Below are positions 24,952-38,059 of a stretch of 64,000 nt of DNA, in pieces. Source of the DNA: Sycobia sp. Sy_11 (Eukaryota; Arthropoda; Insecta; Hymenoptera; Epichrysomallidae); the NCBI GenBank assembly GCA_018907035.1, contig JACCIC010000206.1, positions 932,001 through 996,000 of the forward strand. The letters are read 5' to 3'. The notes below the pieces were generated by a model. That model was not told where the DNA came from. It was given only the letters and a program-made list of their open reading frames with translations, and ran no database searches. Position numbers and translations under genes: made by a program. Numbering within the stretch: the first letter of the stretch is position 1; each line of letters opens with the position of its first letter.

Positions 24952-27000
24952 ATTGGCTAATACACGCTCCCTTTGCGCTCTTGGCGATACGGTTATATAC
25001 GCGCGCAGTTCGTTCAAAATTACGCACTAGCCGGGCCGAACTTGCGCGGATTTTAATTAAAGCCCCGTAATTTACGCGCGCGCGCGCGTGTAAAAAAAAA
25101 GCGCTCAACACGCTGCCCACGCCGCTCGATGAATTATAAATGCCAACGAAAAGATTTTGTCCCAGATTCGAGGGGGAAATTGCGGCGGACCCCCACCCCA
25201 CTCCCCTCCCCCTTCCAAAATTGAACTCTCGTTTTACAGAACTCCGCTGCCGATTGTGCAAAGCCCAAAGTTAATTAAAATACCCGATACCCAATGGATC
25301 GCGGGAATAAAATATTCAGCGGCATCCCCCGAAAGAATGAAAATTCAGCTGTACACGTGAACATCTCGTTCCAAATTACAACTAAGCATGGATTATATGT
25401 GACGAACTATCGGCAGAAAAAATCGAAAATACATACTAAATTTCGAAACGAAAAAAAATACGAAAAAAAAATATTTCAACAATTGGAATGGATAGTTGGC
25501 CTTCAACTTCCAGGAACAAGCCGAACCGATACTTTCTCACCGATTAAAAAATCCCTTAACTCTATAACTTATATTTTCAATGAAGACCGCGCGAATCGCC
25601 CAACGTCGCCCGTCTTATCTCGCCTTTGCGTCAAGGTCAAAGTCTAGACCGCCCGAGGCTCGCCCAGGAGCTCCTCGCCGCGACCTCGCCCGGCGAAAGT
25701 CCTCGTCATTCTCCCGCGTACCGCGTATAGGCGCGGCCGGTGCGCGGGGACCCGTATTCCCCGCGACTCTAATATGCATGCCCAGACCCACGCTTGACGT
25801 CTTGATACGCCGGTCTGATAAACCGGGCGTGGTAGACGGCGGCACGGGGATGGGGGGGGGAGGAAGGAGGAGGAGGAGGAGCGGAGCGGCTGCCTCCGCG
25901 ATAATTCATCCGCGGAACGACCTCCCGCGGACGTTTATCTTTCGCCCGTGTATGCCCTGGGTAAACGAAGAAGCGGAGGCCCTACATCTTCGCTTATATT
26001 ACCAGTCTTGCGAGGCGAACGTGACTGCGCAGGAGGGGTCGAATGAGAGAGAGAGAGAGAGAGAGGGAGAGACGGAGAGACGGAGAGACAGACACGCGCG
26101 CTGAAAAATTTAGCGATAGAGAACTGGTGCGGGGCGCGTGCACTCGTTGCAATAAGCTTTGACCCGCGCGCTCGCTCGAGTCGCGCACGCTCCGAGTTAT
26201 AAGACGAGGATTCGGGGGCTCGCACCCGCGGCACTCCTCGGGTTCGGGCAACCGGTCAGCGCTCCGGCTACTTGGCCCGCGTCGTTTACGAGGTAATTAT
26301 TCGACTTTCGCCCATCACGGATTGGAGCCCCACAGGCGTTTACGGTCGAGAGGGCCGCGCGTTGCGCCGATTACCGTGCGGGCCCGACAGTTAGCACCGT
26401 CGCATCGGTTTCACGCGGTTAATCCCGCACTTTCGTCTCGGCGGTGTTCTCGGGCTGTGCGGATAATAAATGAAAATAATTCGCATTGATTGCGGCAGAA
26501 GGTTACAAATGGCACTTTGCTCCCTATCTCTCTATCTCTCTCTCTCCCTCGGCTCAAAAAGTTACAATTCGATCATGCCGTAGGCCGATCGAAATTGGAT
26601 ATCCGACGACGTCCGCGCGTAAAATTAGCCGCACTCGAGCGCGGAATCCTCCGCGTGCAGCGCGTCCAAATGAATGACGACGGCGTTATTCATCTTCTAG
26701 ACATTACAAAGTGCCGATTATTCGGGCTCGTTAAAGTCGACGAAATTCGCCCGACGCGCGGCAACGGCATCGCGCCCGCCCGCCCGCTGCCGCCTCGCCC
26801 CTGCTCCCGCGTATACATAGGCACTTGCAGGCGGGTATCTGTTTTTGGCTCCGCGGAGACGGCAGTAGTCGCTCGATGAATACGTCACTCTGTGCTCTCG
26901 CGCGTAGCTCGAGATCTGTTTTTTTTTTTTTTTGTTTCACCGACTGCGCGCCGCCTCACGGGTTTGTCCGACTGTTAAAAAAAAAAAAAAAAAAAACCGA
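24944..27000. other. CpG-rich block with GA, (GGA)n, poly-T and poly-A tracts
   Basis: Holds a CG run (25077-25088), a GGA-rich stretch (about 25857-25884), a GA tract (26045-26067), a T run (about 26920-26934) and an A run (about 26977-26997). An extended FTZ-F1/ERR-type site TCAAGGTCA lies at 25631-25639. A 174-codon frame (25580-26104) is compositionally biased with no domain. Confidence 0.6.
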
Positions 27001-28080
27001 CAAATTGCTCAATTCTGCGGATGATGTATGAGTCCTTTAATTAAAAGTTCCGTGACTTTTTCTCGCTACTCGAGCATAGTTAGTTATTCGTTAAGAAAAT
27101 GAGCATTATATTGATTGAATTATTAATAACTTCATTATTCCTTTCCTCGATCTTCAGTTTTTCATTAATTGAGGATTAGCATGCGTCTATTACTAAGCTG
27201 TGTTCTTGATCAATATCTCCTTTATGTTTACGGTGTAGTCCCTATAATTCTTTTTATTTGAAATTCGTAGTGATTGAAGCTGCTTATGATCTCTGTAATC
27301 AAACCACTTCAGCTGAATGTAAATAAGAGATCTGCTATTTTGATAAGAGGTCTGTCAAATAGCGTAGCACCAATGTGTGATAAAATTTTAAATCGCATTG
27401 ACAGGCTGAATTTTCGACTGCAGTAGAATTAATAATGATGAGTCCCCGTTATTTAATAATAAAATAAGATAGCTTATACTTTAGAAAATGTAGACCTATA
27501 CCTCGAATATAACCAAATTGAAGCTCTTCTAAAGTTTACTCTGCATTATAAAATCGATTTATTGAATCAAAAAATGATATATTGCAAAAATATGATTCTT
27601 ATAGTGATCGCAATTTTCATTGAATTTGCGAAAAATGTACGACGTCCTTACTTATCATTATTTGTTCATTTCATACCAGATTATTCTCACTAGTAGATGA
27701 ATTAGATCATCTTCGATAAAATTTAAGACAGCTAATTCCAAATCATTTAATTGAAATTATGGATGATGGCAATATTATTTAAATGAAACAAACAATCTTT
27801 ATTTGAAATAATTTTCTCTCTCTCTCTCTCTCTCCCGATCTCAATTGCTCGTAGTTCTGTGCCGAAGAATCTATTCAAATAATGAAAGAAAGAAACGGAG
27901 CTTAGAGTGGTGTTTAAGAGATTTGAATAGCCAAGCGACCAATTAGTACTCAAAACTCTTCATAAATGAGTCAAAACTCTCAATCATATCGCGGTGGATA
28001 TGCACATCGAAGCTCAATTGGTACTATCACCTCATTTGTGTGGCAATGCACAAAGAAACTATAGCTTTATTCGCTAAAAA
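27000..28080. other. AT-rich unique DNA with a short (CT)n tract
   Basis: Non-repetitive except for CT at about 27817-27836. It leads into the possible receptor relic. No intact frame was found. Confidence 0.6.
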
Positions 28081-28450
28081 CTTTTACTTTTCTTCGATGT
28101 GCTTAACAAATTCTTCACTGATCTTAGTAGTTATACTCTACCTTTATCAATGTATCATATTTCAGATGGATGCTATAGATGAACGCTTTCTTCTAGTTTA
28201 AATGGGCCTCTTATCGTTGCATTACTATTTCTTCTATTTGTACTCGTGCAAATATTGACGAACCGAATTTCATTACAGGCAATTTTTCTTAATCAATGTC
28301 TATTATTAATCTTACCAGTTCTGACTAACGTCTTTGATAATACGTTACAAAAAGAATTTCACCTTTCTTTTTGAAACAATGTTTTTATATTTCCTATGTC
28401 TGAACGACACCCTGCTAAAAATTAAACAGCCCTTAGGCCAATAGTATTTT
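28080..28450 (-). pseudogene. Possible odorant-receptor-like relic, multiply frameshifted
   Basis: On the minus strand, short open pieces in shifting frames read roughly FFL-stop-RIIKDVSQNW, then, after a frameshift, RLIIDID-stop-EKLPVMKFGSSIFARV, then further interrupted pieces. The order (hydrophobic segment, then ..KD..W......E+..M.+....R) is what insect 7-transmembrane odorant receptors show in an intracellular stretch. The pieces are short and carry several stops, so this is at best a badly decayed copy. I see no intact transmembrane array on either side. Confidence 0.12.
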
Positions 28451-30670
28451 ATGTGCAGTATCGAATATTCTTGATGAAAATGCTTTGAAGCAATCCGATT
28501 TAGAAAATAATTTAACACTCATACAGAACTCATACAATGTTGATGATGATATGCGTAAGCCAATGAATTAGGTAAAAGTTACAGATGACATTGCAATAAA
28601 TCTCGCTAAAGCACTTGGCTTCTTACACATCCAATTACTCACATTAAAACTAGAAGCAATTGATTTCTTTTACTCTGCTCGTTTATAGATTTCATCTTGG
28701 TAGGAACATAGCTCGGAGGCTGTTTCATTTAGTAATGGAATATTGTTAGAGAATGGATTGCCTCGCAAAGGAGCTCGCTCGGCCCACTCATATATGCGAT
28801 ACCTGCTCAGTTTTCCAGAGTTATTTTTATAACTTGTACGAAAGCAATGCAACGATCTATTTTCATGGCAGTCTTAAGAAAATTGAAAGTGTGATTTATA
28901 TTCTGAACTCGAGCTTTCCGAATTTGCTTCGAAGGATCGACATAATAAATGAATAATAATTCATTAAATATTCATTCTTGTTGCTATTATCATTTACAAA
29001 ATCTATCAAAGTTTATATATACTACATATTAGGTCCATTATTTTTAAAATAATAAATATAAATGTGGAAGCAAAACGTAAATGCCGTATACAGTAAGCAG
29101 TTAGTTACGGTTGCAGATTTCCAGAATATCCGTTGAAGCTAAAGAAAAGAATCTTTCGAAGCGAATCTCGTTACGCACTGAAAGCTGAATTTTCGCCGAA
29201 CGTGCCGTACGCCGCCGAGCCAAAAGGTGCGAGACAAAAGCGGATGCGCGCCGGACGGACGCATATACGCCTTTAAAGTATGTGCGCCAACATTTCGTGG
29301 TCTCAGCGCGGGTGCGTCATTTCGATTATTATCGGCACTCGTTAAAACTTTTAAGAATGGCACTAAAAAGCGAGTGGCGCGTTAACCGGAACGCGGAGGC
29401 GCGGCACACGCGGGGTCCCCCCTTCGGTTTCCGTTAATTCTTTCACCTATCGCGGACGCGCGCGGAAGAAGTTCCCAAGTGCGCATGCAAACTTTATCTA
29501 CTGGAACTTTAAGTATCGGCGTAAAATTACCTCCTCGCTGGGTTATTATCTTATAGATTTGTCTGAGAATGCGCTCCCTCTCATGCGGCAATATGAGCGA
29601 ATAGATTTTTTTTCCCCCCCTTTTCCCGCGGCACGCGGAATTCTGGCGCAATTTTCTAGCACCACGTAGATCTTATGTGGGGGGGGGGCGGGGGCGACTG
29701 CAGAGCTGGAAAATAATTATTGACGCGTTGGAACGACGCAAAGCTGCTCATAAAAAGTGGGAGTCTTCCACGGTAATACAAAATGGTAGTAAATGCGGAA
29801 GAGTTGTTCCTAGAATTTTACGGGGAAGGGATGCAGAGCAAATTCGAAAGTTTTCGATCGCTAACTATATTGTTATCAGAGCTTATTCATTATTCAATGA
29901 AAACAGCATTTGCATAATAAATTTAGACTGTCAGCTTACCTCGGTCTTTAAAATTGCAGTCCAATTGATCTTATTTTCTGAGAAAATTATAAACGAGATA
30001 CATACAATGCTTAATTGATATTTTAGAAACAATTCATATTTAACACAATAAAAGATTTCATACAAAAACAAAATTTTTTATTTCTTAATAAAAAATAGCA
30101 TTTGATCATTTGGTACCATGAATAGTAGATTCCTTTTAATTTATTAGAGCATATATCTAAATAGTCATTCATTCATAGTTTCTCAGTTATTCAAAACAAT
30201 TCTCACTAATTGTAGTGTTCACAGTAATTTTTTTTAAGAACTTGGATAACATATACATTATTATTCATTATTTGTGCAACTATAACGAGACTTTATTTAC
30301 TTATCAATTTATTTAATGATTCTTTTTCTTTTTTGTACAGTTGAGCTTTCAGTTTTCGTTTTATAGCCTATCTGCACAGGTGTATTACTTATTTTTCCTC
30401 TAGATCACTAAATGCAATGTATTAAAGAGTCATCTCGAAACTATATTTGAACAATTAAAAAGTGAGAAATTAATATTAAATGAAGACTGAATATATTATT
30501 CATTAAGTAGTTCAATAAAGATAAGTATTGATAAAAGTGATAGATTTGTGAAGTAAGTCGTGAAAAAATGAGATAAATAAAAGTATTCTACAACCAATGA
30601 ATGTTAAAAATAATTTAAGCAATAGATCGTTCGTGAAAAAAATACATTAGCCCTTAAATAAGAATAGAAG
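28450..30670. other. AT-rich DNA around a small CpG-rich island
   Basis: 28450-29110 is AT-rich with a 67-codon plus frame (28753-28956) of no known family. 29110-29760 is CpG-rich with a G run (about 29680-29690). 29760-30670 is AT-rich. No gene is supported. Confidence 0.6.
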
Positions 30671-30672
30671 CA

Positions 30673-31086
30673 ATGTATGAAAAACAAAAATATGAATTCA
30701 AAGTTTCGTTAAATATGAAATTTTGCGGTATTCGCGGATCGAAGTGAAGCTGTTTGGCGCTGTCCTTCGGGCAAAAATATTTAAAATACAATTTCAAACA
30801 TCCAAATGTCATATCCCAATTTCGTGGCAACGCGATAGCAATGATTAATCACAATGAACCATCTTATGCGCTGATGCACATGCCGAAAAACCAAAGCCTC
30901 GCATTCGTCGACTATCCGTTCGAATTTTTCATTCGAACGAATTATTCAATCAATGACGCTAGGAAGCAGATAAAAGACAAAACTAATTAAGAAGAGGACC
31001 AAGACGAATTATGTCGAGACATCGTGCGTCGTCTGGAAGCCGAGTGCCATCAATTAATGCCTACTAGATGCGTATTTTGTTCATGA
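30673..31086 (+). pseudogene. Relic coding frame with two in-frame stops (unrecognised)
   Basis: One reading frame runs from ATG 30673 to TGA 31084-31086 (137 codons before the final stop). It is interrupted only by TGA at 30745-30747 and TAA at 30988-30990. Its translation is complex rather than repetitive. The middle part has mixed hydrophobic and polar residues (for example FVDYPFEFFIRTNYS), and the part after the TAA is acidic, then basic (EEDQDELCRDIVRRLEAECHQ), ending in RCVFC. GC content is higher than in the AT-rich flanks, as expected of former coding DNA. The CxxC-type ending loosely recalls zinc-ribbon tails of some DNA transposases, but that is speculative. No family is assigned, and chance cannot be excluded. 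Confidence 0.25.
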
Positions 31087-31690
31087 GAAATATAAAAGGA
31101 ACACGACCTACCGAGTGAGATGAGAGCGTCAAGCGCATGTGAAAGATTCGAAATATTCTATAGACCTTGAGTACCTCCTTAAAATATCAGCCTAATTTTT
31201 TCGTCGCATTCACTTAGCCCATTAATCTGTTTTATTTTATTTTTCGAAATATGCTAAATTGTATTCTTCCAATTTCATATATGTATCAAAACTTCTTTTT
31301 TTTTTTTATTCTTTTTCCTTTTTAAAGTGAAAATATCTGGAAACCTTGTCCATTAATTTCGAAATCTAATATGAATATATCGATTTTTTTTAAAAGTACA
31401 TCTGAATGTTGTATTCCGCCCTTGTTGTAAACAAGATTTTTATATACATAAGGATTTCTTGGACGGTAGAGCCATAAACGATCGCTCGGTGGCGCTCAAT
31501 CCTAAAATCCGGATCTAAAATTATGAGTAATGTAGAAAATCAACATTGAAAATATTCAGAAGATTCTTCATAATATGGGTAATATGAAAAATTAGATTTA
31601 CCTTTGATCATGTTCTTGGTGTCGCGTTCGGAAATAACTTAATATAAACTTCACTTGTTTCTTCTACTCTAATGAAAAAAAAATTACCTC

Positions 31691-31733
<43 letters not shown>

Positions 31734-32870
31734 GGCTATTCGTCTCTATTCATATCAACATCTTGTTTCTTTAAAGGAGCTGCTGCTCTACACAATTACC
31801 TAGCCATTTTCAGTTAATTCGCTGGCACACAATATGCAGACTACACGCGAATTTATACGTACGCGTGCGCATGTGTCTACATACATATACACATATAGAC
31901 GGTCGCGTAATTACATACCGGGGCGAGGGAGTGGGGCTAGGGACAGACCCTCGATCATAAGTACGATACCGGGACAAATGCGCACGGCGCGGACATTAGC
32001 GGCAAATTAATTTTCGCTTCGATAGCGATTCCCGAGCGCACGATACAATGGAGCGGGAAGAATATAGCTCGACAAGAAGTGTTTACCCCCTCCCCCTCGC
32101 CAGTTTCTCTCTGCCTGTGTCGTGGCGGTTCTCCCCCTCCCCCCGCTCCTCTCTCTCGCACTGACGGTAAAACACAGGCGGGGCCGAGATGGAGTCGCGG
32201 CACCGTGGTCGCGCACCGCTGCAATGCCGCGGCAGCCGGGACGAGACAATGAGAACCGTTGGGCGTCGCGGCCGGTGCAGTATACCTTTTTTTGAAGGGA
32301 GAAAAAAAATGGGCGGTGGGGCGAAAAACGAGATGGCCGGTATTAAACACAAAAGCGCCTCGCTCTCTTTTTACTCGTTGCGTACAATTCTCCACCCCCG
32401 CCCTCCTTCTTTCTCTCCGTCGTAAAAAAAAGTCGCTAATGTATGCAAACATGACTGCGCGCAAGTGCTGCGGGCATAGCATAGCGTAATAGTCGACGCG
32501 GGGCATTCGCGAGAGGGAGAAGATTTCCAAGCTGTATAGGTACGGCTTTATCAAAGAGACTTACAAGTGCGCGTTTATTTGATCTTAATTTAAAAAAAAA
32601 ATGTTTTTTTTTTCCCTTCGCAATATTCAGTGTTTGCCGAAGTAATAAATAAAGGTTAAATATCTTTGTTGATTTATGTGATATTTCCAATTCTCATTAC
32701 GAGTATTGTAATAGAATAACTCGGTCTTCTTTTTTACTTTTAGGTGGAAACGCGCGCAATTTTATCGGTACCCTGGGCCAGCTTTACATACTTGCGGCTC
32801 GTCGCCTTTACAAATGAGCATTATTAAATATGTTTTTAAAAATAATTTTCAATGACGTGAATTTGCACTC
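31087..32870. other. AT-rich DNA, (CT)n tract, then a CpG-rich block
   Basis: 31087-31900 is AT-rich with a T run and (CT)n at about 31695-31728. 31900-32500 is CpG-rich; its 199-codon minus-strand frame is unrecognised. 32500-32870 is AT-rich. Confidence 0.6.
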
Positions 32871-33218
32871 GAGCCTTAGACGAGCCCACTCTTGGAACGC
32901 GAAGCCCGCCCTCTTCCATATATATATATATACATACACGAGCAAACAAACCGAAGCCTTTGCCGCGCGAGCCAAAGATTCTGTATACGGCGAGAGGTAC
33001 GAGTTTCTTTCGCATAATCTCGAACAATTCGCAACTCTTAACTCTTCAGTTCCGAAGGCAGCCGCGTCGGGGTTCGCGAAGGACGCGATAGTTCTCAGGG
33101 AACACGGCTTGCGCGCGATTGGCACGAAGAGCTGCGAGAGTATACGCCCGCGCTGCTCGTGGGCGCTTTTCTGATTATGTGTGCCCATATATACATATAT
33201 ATAGTTTCACACACATCT

Positions 33219-33220
<2 letters not shown>

Positions 33221-33260
<40 letters not shown>
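33221..33260. repeat. (TA)n microsatellite
   Basis: About 40 bp of pure TA inside CpG-rich DNA (32870-33710). Frames through it are repeat translations. Confidence 0.95.
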
Positions 33261-33264
<4 letters not shown>

Positions 33265-33709
33265 CTTTTCAGACGGGTATCGGCCGGCGCAAACGCGTAC
33301 AGTGTAGGTGCGCGCGCGAGCCCTCGTCAGCGAGACCGGGACGGTAGGGCGAGAGCGACAGCGTTAGTCAGGCCCCGCGTCGGAATCTTTATTAGTGTCA
33401 AGGGGGTCCTTGAAAAATGCGAAGCAGCTCCGACTCTCATCCAGACCGGCAAAACGACCCCCTCTTTCTCCCCCTCACTCTCGCTCGTTCCTCTCTATAT
33501 CTTTCTCAGTAGCAAAATGACATCGGCTGCGAGTCCTGATGCAAAGGTCGGAGATACGCGCTCGTGGCTATGCACACATACAGACCTGTATGGGCGCACA
33601 ATGCTATATGTAACGTCTTTCGTACAAGATATAAAGGAAGATAGATATATATATATAGTTGAAGAAGGGTGTGGGGGAGAAGGGCAGCTTCGCCACAGGT
33701 TAATAATTG

Positions 33710-35560
33710 CCTAGCATTGTAGCCGCGACATATCGCAATAATCTGGACGTGGAAAGAATTTTTTTTGCTTCTTTTTTTTTCTCTCTTCCTCTTTCTCTTC
33801 TGTTTATCGTCCTCTTCTTCTGACTCTCTCGCTTTGCTTTTGTTTTCTTATTCATTGTAGACATGGTTGTCCTCTATCAAACAGCAGATTGGCAAAGTAA
33901 ATCGTTAGATCCTTTGCACTTCTAATTTCGATACACGTGAGAGATAATATATAAATAGTTGGAATTTTACCCGCGATGTAAATTGTATTAAAATTCTGTT
34001 AAGTTTCAGATTAAATTGCATGGTATCATTGACTGAAAGTCTATATCGTAAAAGATAATTTTGAATATGATTTTAATAATATTTGCTATCATTGCAGAAA
34101 TGATAATTGACAGCTGATTAGTAACGGTGCATTGAAATATAATTTATTTTAATTGATCTACTTTCTAATTCTACCAAAGACAATATTCAGTCGTTGGGTG
34201 TAAGTGTGCGACACTCACGATGTTAAATTCATTGATAATTCCATCAATTAGCAGAATAAACAGAAGCTACGCTTATACATGGCAGTAGATATCAGTCAAT
34301 GCAATTGAGTAATTTTCACCCGAATAATTCGCCGCGCAAACTGGCTGGTCTTACTTTTCCTTGATTACCTTGGAAATGGAGCCCGGCGGTATATTTGAAA
34401 CGCGCTCCTTCTCCTTCGCAAGCAGGCGCGTAGAGCGGAGCGAAGAAAAGAAAGCTTATAAATAATGCAAAAAAAAAAAAAAAAAAAAAATGCAGAGTCA
34501 ATGGTAGAAAAGGAAAATATAAAGCAGAACCCGGCGGAACAAAGTGCCAGAAGCCAGTAGTTATAAAAATCCCTATCTTTTAATTTCCATCTCCCTGCTC
34601 GCTCTCTACACTTCATCTTGCTCGTTACCTCCCGGTGCATATAGCTCACAGCGATTCTCATTATAAACGTAAGCTCGGGGCGCTCGCCCGCTCGCTCCCT
34701 CGTTCTCGCCCTGCCTCCTTGACGCGACCGCTCTTCCCTCCTCCCACGCCCTTTTCTCTTTTACTCCACGCACTGCTACTGTGCCTCGCATTTACCTCGT
34801 TCCCTTACGCCTGACGTCTTCCACGTCGCGGACGAGTAGGAAAAACGAAACAGAATTGGTCAGAGAGTTTCTCTTTCTCTCTCTCTCTCTCTGTGCCTTC
34901 CCCACCCCCCTCCGCCCGGTCCCGCTGCTCCGGCAGTAAAGTTAGCCCGGCGTCCGCGGGGCAAGCACCGGAGGAGAACGTCTTTGCGCAAATTGCGTTA
35001 CAGCTGCGGATAAAGGCGTGAGGATAAACTTTGGCAATAGCAGGCAGTCCTCGCGCTGCCAAACACGTGCGACCGTTTTCTATTTCGCGCGGGTTTGCGA
35101 GGCGTGGCGAAGGACGCGAGAGGGCCGCCACAGCGCGACTTTTCGACTTATCGACGAGCCGGGAGCGCGACCTCCCGAACGCGCGGCGCCGACGTTTTGT
35201 CAGAGGGGCAAGTCCCTCAAGTTTTCCATTCTCTCAGAATTCATGGTTGAATATTGTGACTCCGAGCGATTATTAACGCTGTTGATGTACATTTGCTATA
35301 TCTGTAGAATTATTTTAGTTCCGATATACCGATATATTATACGTGATTAATGAGAGGTATTATATATAAATGCAATGACAGCTCCTATTAGACGAGGATA
35401 ATCGTTCGGCAGGTGGATGGTAAAATGTGTTGTCAGGTTAATATAATTAAAAATTATTTCTACGTTCTTCGTTATGATTAATTGAAAAAATGTGCATATT
35501 ATATGAAAAAATAATAATGAATTATCAACCCATAGTTTATAGTTCATGTCAAATTTATTT
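33710..35560. other. AT-rich DNA followed by a CpG-rich block, no gene seen
   Basis: 33710-34320 is AT-rich and begins with a pyrimidine-rich stretch. 34320-35240 is CpG-rich with a poly-A run (about 34470-34489). 35240-35560 is AT-rich. Confidence 0.6.
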
Positions 35561-35563
35561 ACT

Positions 35564-35589
35564 GAGTGCGCGAGCGCAAAAGCGCACTC
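35564..35589. repeat. GC-rich 8-bp hairpin inside AT-rich DNA
   Basis: GAGTGCGC (35564-35571) and GCGCACTC (35582-35589) are exact reverse complements around a 10-nt loop GAGCGCAAAA. The surrounding several hundred bases are strongly AT-rich, so the hairpin stands out in composition. Confidence 0.7.
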
Positions 35590-36761
35590 GACCTTTTGAT
35601 GGAAGGTACTTGAAGCATAATTTAAAAATGTCTCTTGCTCAAAGAATTCCTCTCAAAGGTCTTGATAAGATTTACAGATTGTGCAGCATAAACAGGATGC
35701 TGCCTAGGGTTATCTATTTAACTTGATCTTCATGTCAAGGCACTTGATTTTAATGGAAATTAAAAATGACCATTTTTTTTTTTATTTTCCATTAGATGAA
35801 CGCCATTGTCATTGACTACTGCATAAATTTTATTCAGAGAGTTTTTGTTAAAAATGCTATTGTAAATCTCTTCTGATAAATTAACTAGAATTTTGAATAA
35901 TTTAACAAAAGCGAAAATGAATGTAATTATTGAATTTGGAAAAGGCAAGTTGTTACTCTGAAATTTTTGTTATTGTTCGACGATACTTTATAATATTATC
36001 GAAGGTTTGAATAAATCCTACATATGAACTCCGACTTGTTTGCGTAGCCTCTCTTGATCTCTTCATTACTGAGATTTATCGCATTTTTCAGGCTTTATAT
36101 TCCGTCGGATGATCCGACAAGATGCCATTCGAGATTGTACCTTAAAAAAAAAAAGGAGGGGGGGGGGAAAATTTTTTTTTTTTCGAAGAATGCCCCGGTT
36201 TCCGTGAACGAGCCTCGAGTCCCACAAGATTAAAAAGCCCATCCCTCTTATATAAATCACGTCGATTCATCAAAAAGTCAAAGGATGTACGTATATATAC
36301 ATAGCGGTCGGGCTCGCTCGATACATTATCTATCGTTATATGTCCGTGGCCCTCGTCCCCCCTCCCCCCGCTGCCGCGCCGCCGTATAACGCCACACGCC
36401 CGGTGACGCTCCCGAAAAAAATGCGTCGGTCTCCGAGTCCAATCCATCTATCCGCCTCCGAGTCCCGTCGTCGAGCGCGCCCCGCGGCTACGATGCGCCT
36501 ATCTCGCGTATATAAGCCGATCAGCGGCGGCGTCGGGCGTAGATTGGATCTTTCTTTAATAATCCGTTTTCCCCCGTTCGATCGCACCCTAAAAACCTCG
36601 TTGAATCCAGGAGGATCCCGGGAGCTTGGATGCGGCCTAGCCCCGTTCCGTAAGCACAATGACTTGGCGCGCCCTTCGCGCGCGACATACGCGACACATC
36701 TGACGGGGAGAGGGGGATGGCTCGAGAGTTAAGAAGATTAGGCGGCCTATCTGCGCTGCAG

Positions 36762-36793
<32 letters not shown>

Positions 36794-37890
36794 TCACTCT
36801 CTCACTCCCCCTATCTCTCTTTCTCTCGCCTTCCTCTTTTATATATACGATCCCCGAGGACAAATCATTTTCTCAATCTCGCGTTTTCTCGCCTTCCTTT
36901 TTTAGGCGACTCGACACGCGGCGGCTGATGGTGACTGGACTGCGTTAGGTATATTTAAGCTCGTAAAAGATTATATTCACTGGCCAGATTTTAATGAGTC
37001 CTCGTCAAAGCGAATGCCATTGGAAAATGGTAATCGCATTATTGATCTATGCGGCTATAATCCTAATGACTTTAGTCGCGTAAAAATAAAAATTATACCA
37101 AGAGCAAAGTAAATTTACTCGAGGCTATTGCGCCTGCAATGTGGCTGGTAATTCAATCAGTCAGTCTCGAACCGAGGATCCATTAATTGAAAATTCGATC
37201 CGTCTATATGTTTTCAAATATTTATTTATTGGACATGTTTGAACTGTTCAACATCAATAATAACTCAATTATAAAAATGTGATTCAATTTCGAAATATGA
37301 TTTTCTGTCAACAATAAGGAAGGAATAGCTATTAAATCACCTTTGATTTCAACGATAACTCAGATAACTGCAATAGAAGATAATTCTGTGTTCTTATTTT
37401 TAATGCAGCACTTGCCTATATATTTGTAATTTGCGATGAACAAAATGTATCATTAAAAGTCTACGGAACAAATACAAATTTAATTATGTGACTAGAAATG
37501 TATGTACCATTTTTAAATTATTTTCTATGATTCGCGTAAATCAAGATTTAAACGATATGTCCATTTGTATTCAATTCTTATCCCTCGCTCTTTCAGATAG
37601 CTGACAAATAAAATTCTTAATAAACAATTGATAAAATTATTATTAAATATATAAATGTTCCATAAGCTAATGCTTGCTCTAGAAACAGAAGATAAACTGT
37701 GATTTAACAAAGCCAAACAATTTTATTAAAACCTCGAAAAGTCATTCGCAATTATTTAAGAATTACTATGCGATAAACTATATCGCCAGCGCATTCGAGC
37801 ATTTTATTGCCCTTGCGCTTCTTTCATTAAAAAAAGTTAATAGCTCCTTACACGGTTGATTGGAAGCTAATAGCTTAAGTCGATTTGACT
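35590..37890. other. AT-rich DNA flanking a CpG-rich island with (CT)n
   Basis: 36090-36930 is CpG-rich with mixed A, G and T runs (36146-36182) and a CT tract (36763-36787). Both flanks are AT-rich and without supported frames. Confidence 0.6.
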
Positions 37891-37892
37891 TT

Positions 37893-37894
<2 letters not shown>

Positions 37895-37937
<43 letters not shown>
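37895..37937. repeat. (TA)n microsatellite
   Basis: About 43 bp of pure TA, leading into a CpG-rich block with a 14-base G run (38009-38022) and a second compound (TA)n-(TG)n (38213-38251). Confidence 0.95.
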
Positions 37938-37940
<3 letters not shown>

Positions 37941-38059
37941 GCACACGATTCGCAATTCCATTAAAGCGCCCGAAGTCTCGCGAAGTGAGGAGTCATTGGC
38001 GCGGCGAAGGGGGGGGGGGGGGTCGGCGTGCAAATAAACCAGATCGCGGTTCGCGCGCG

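Noticed and set aside
25294..25647. 117-codon plus-strand frame rich in Lys
   Set aside because: Lys runs come from A-rich stretches; no domain recognised.
29677..30018. 113-codon plus-strand frame
   Set aside because: Non-repetitive in its second half but begins in a G run, has no recognisable domain and no splice or start context. Too weak to list as a gene.
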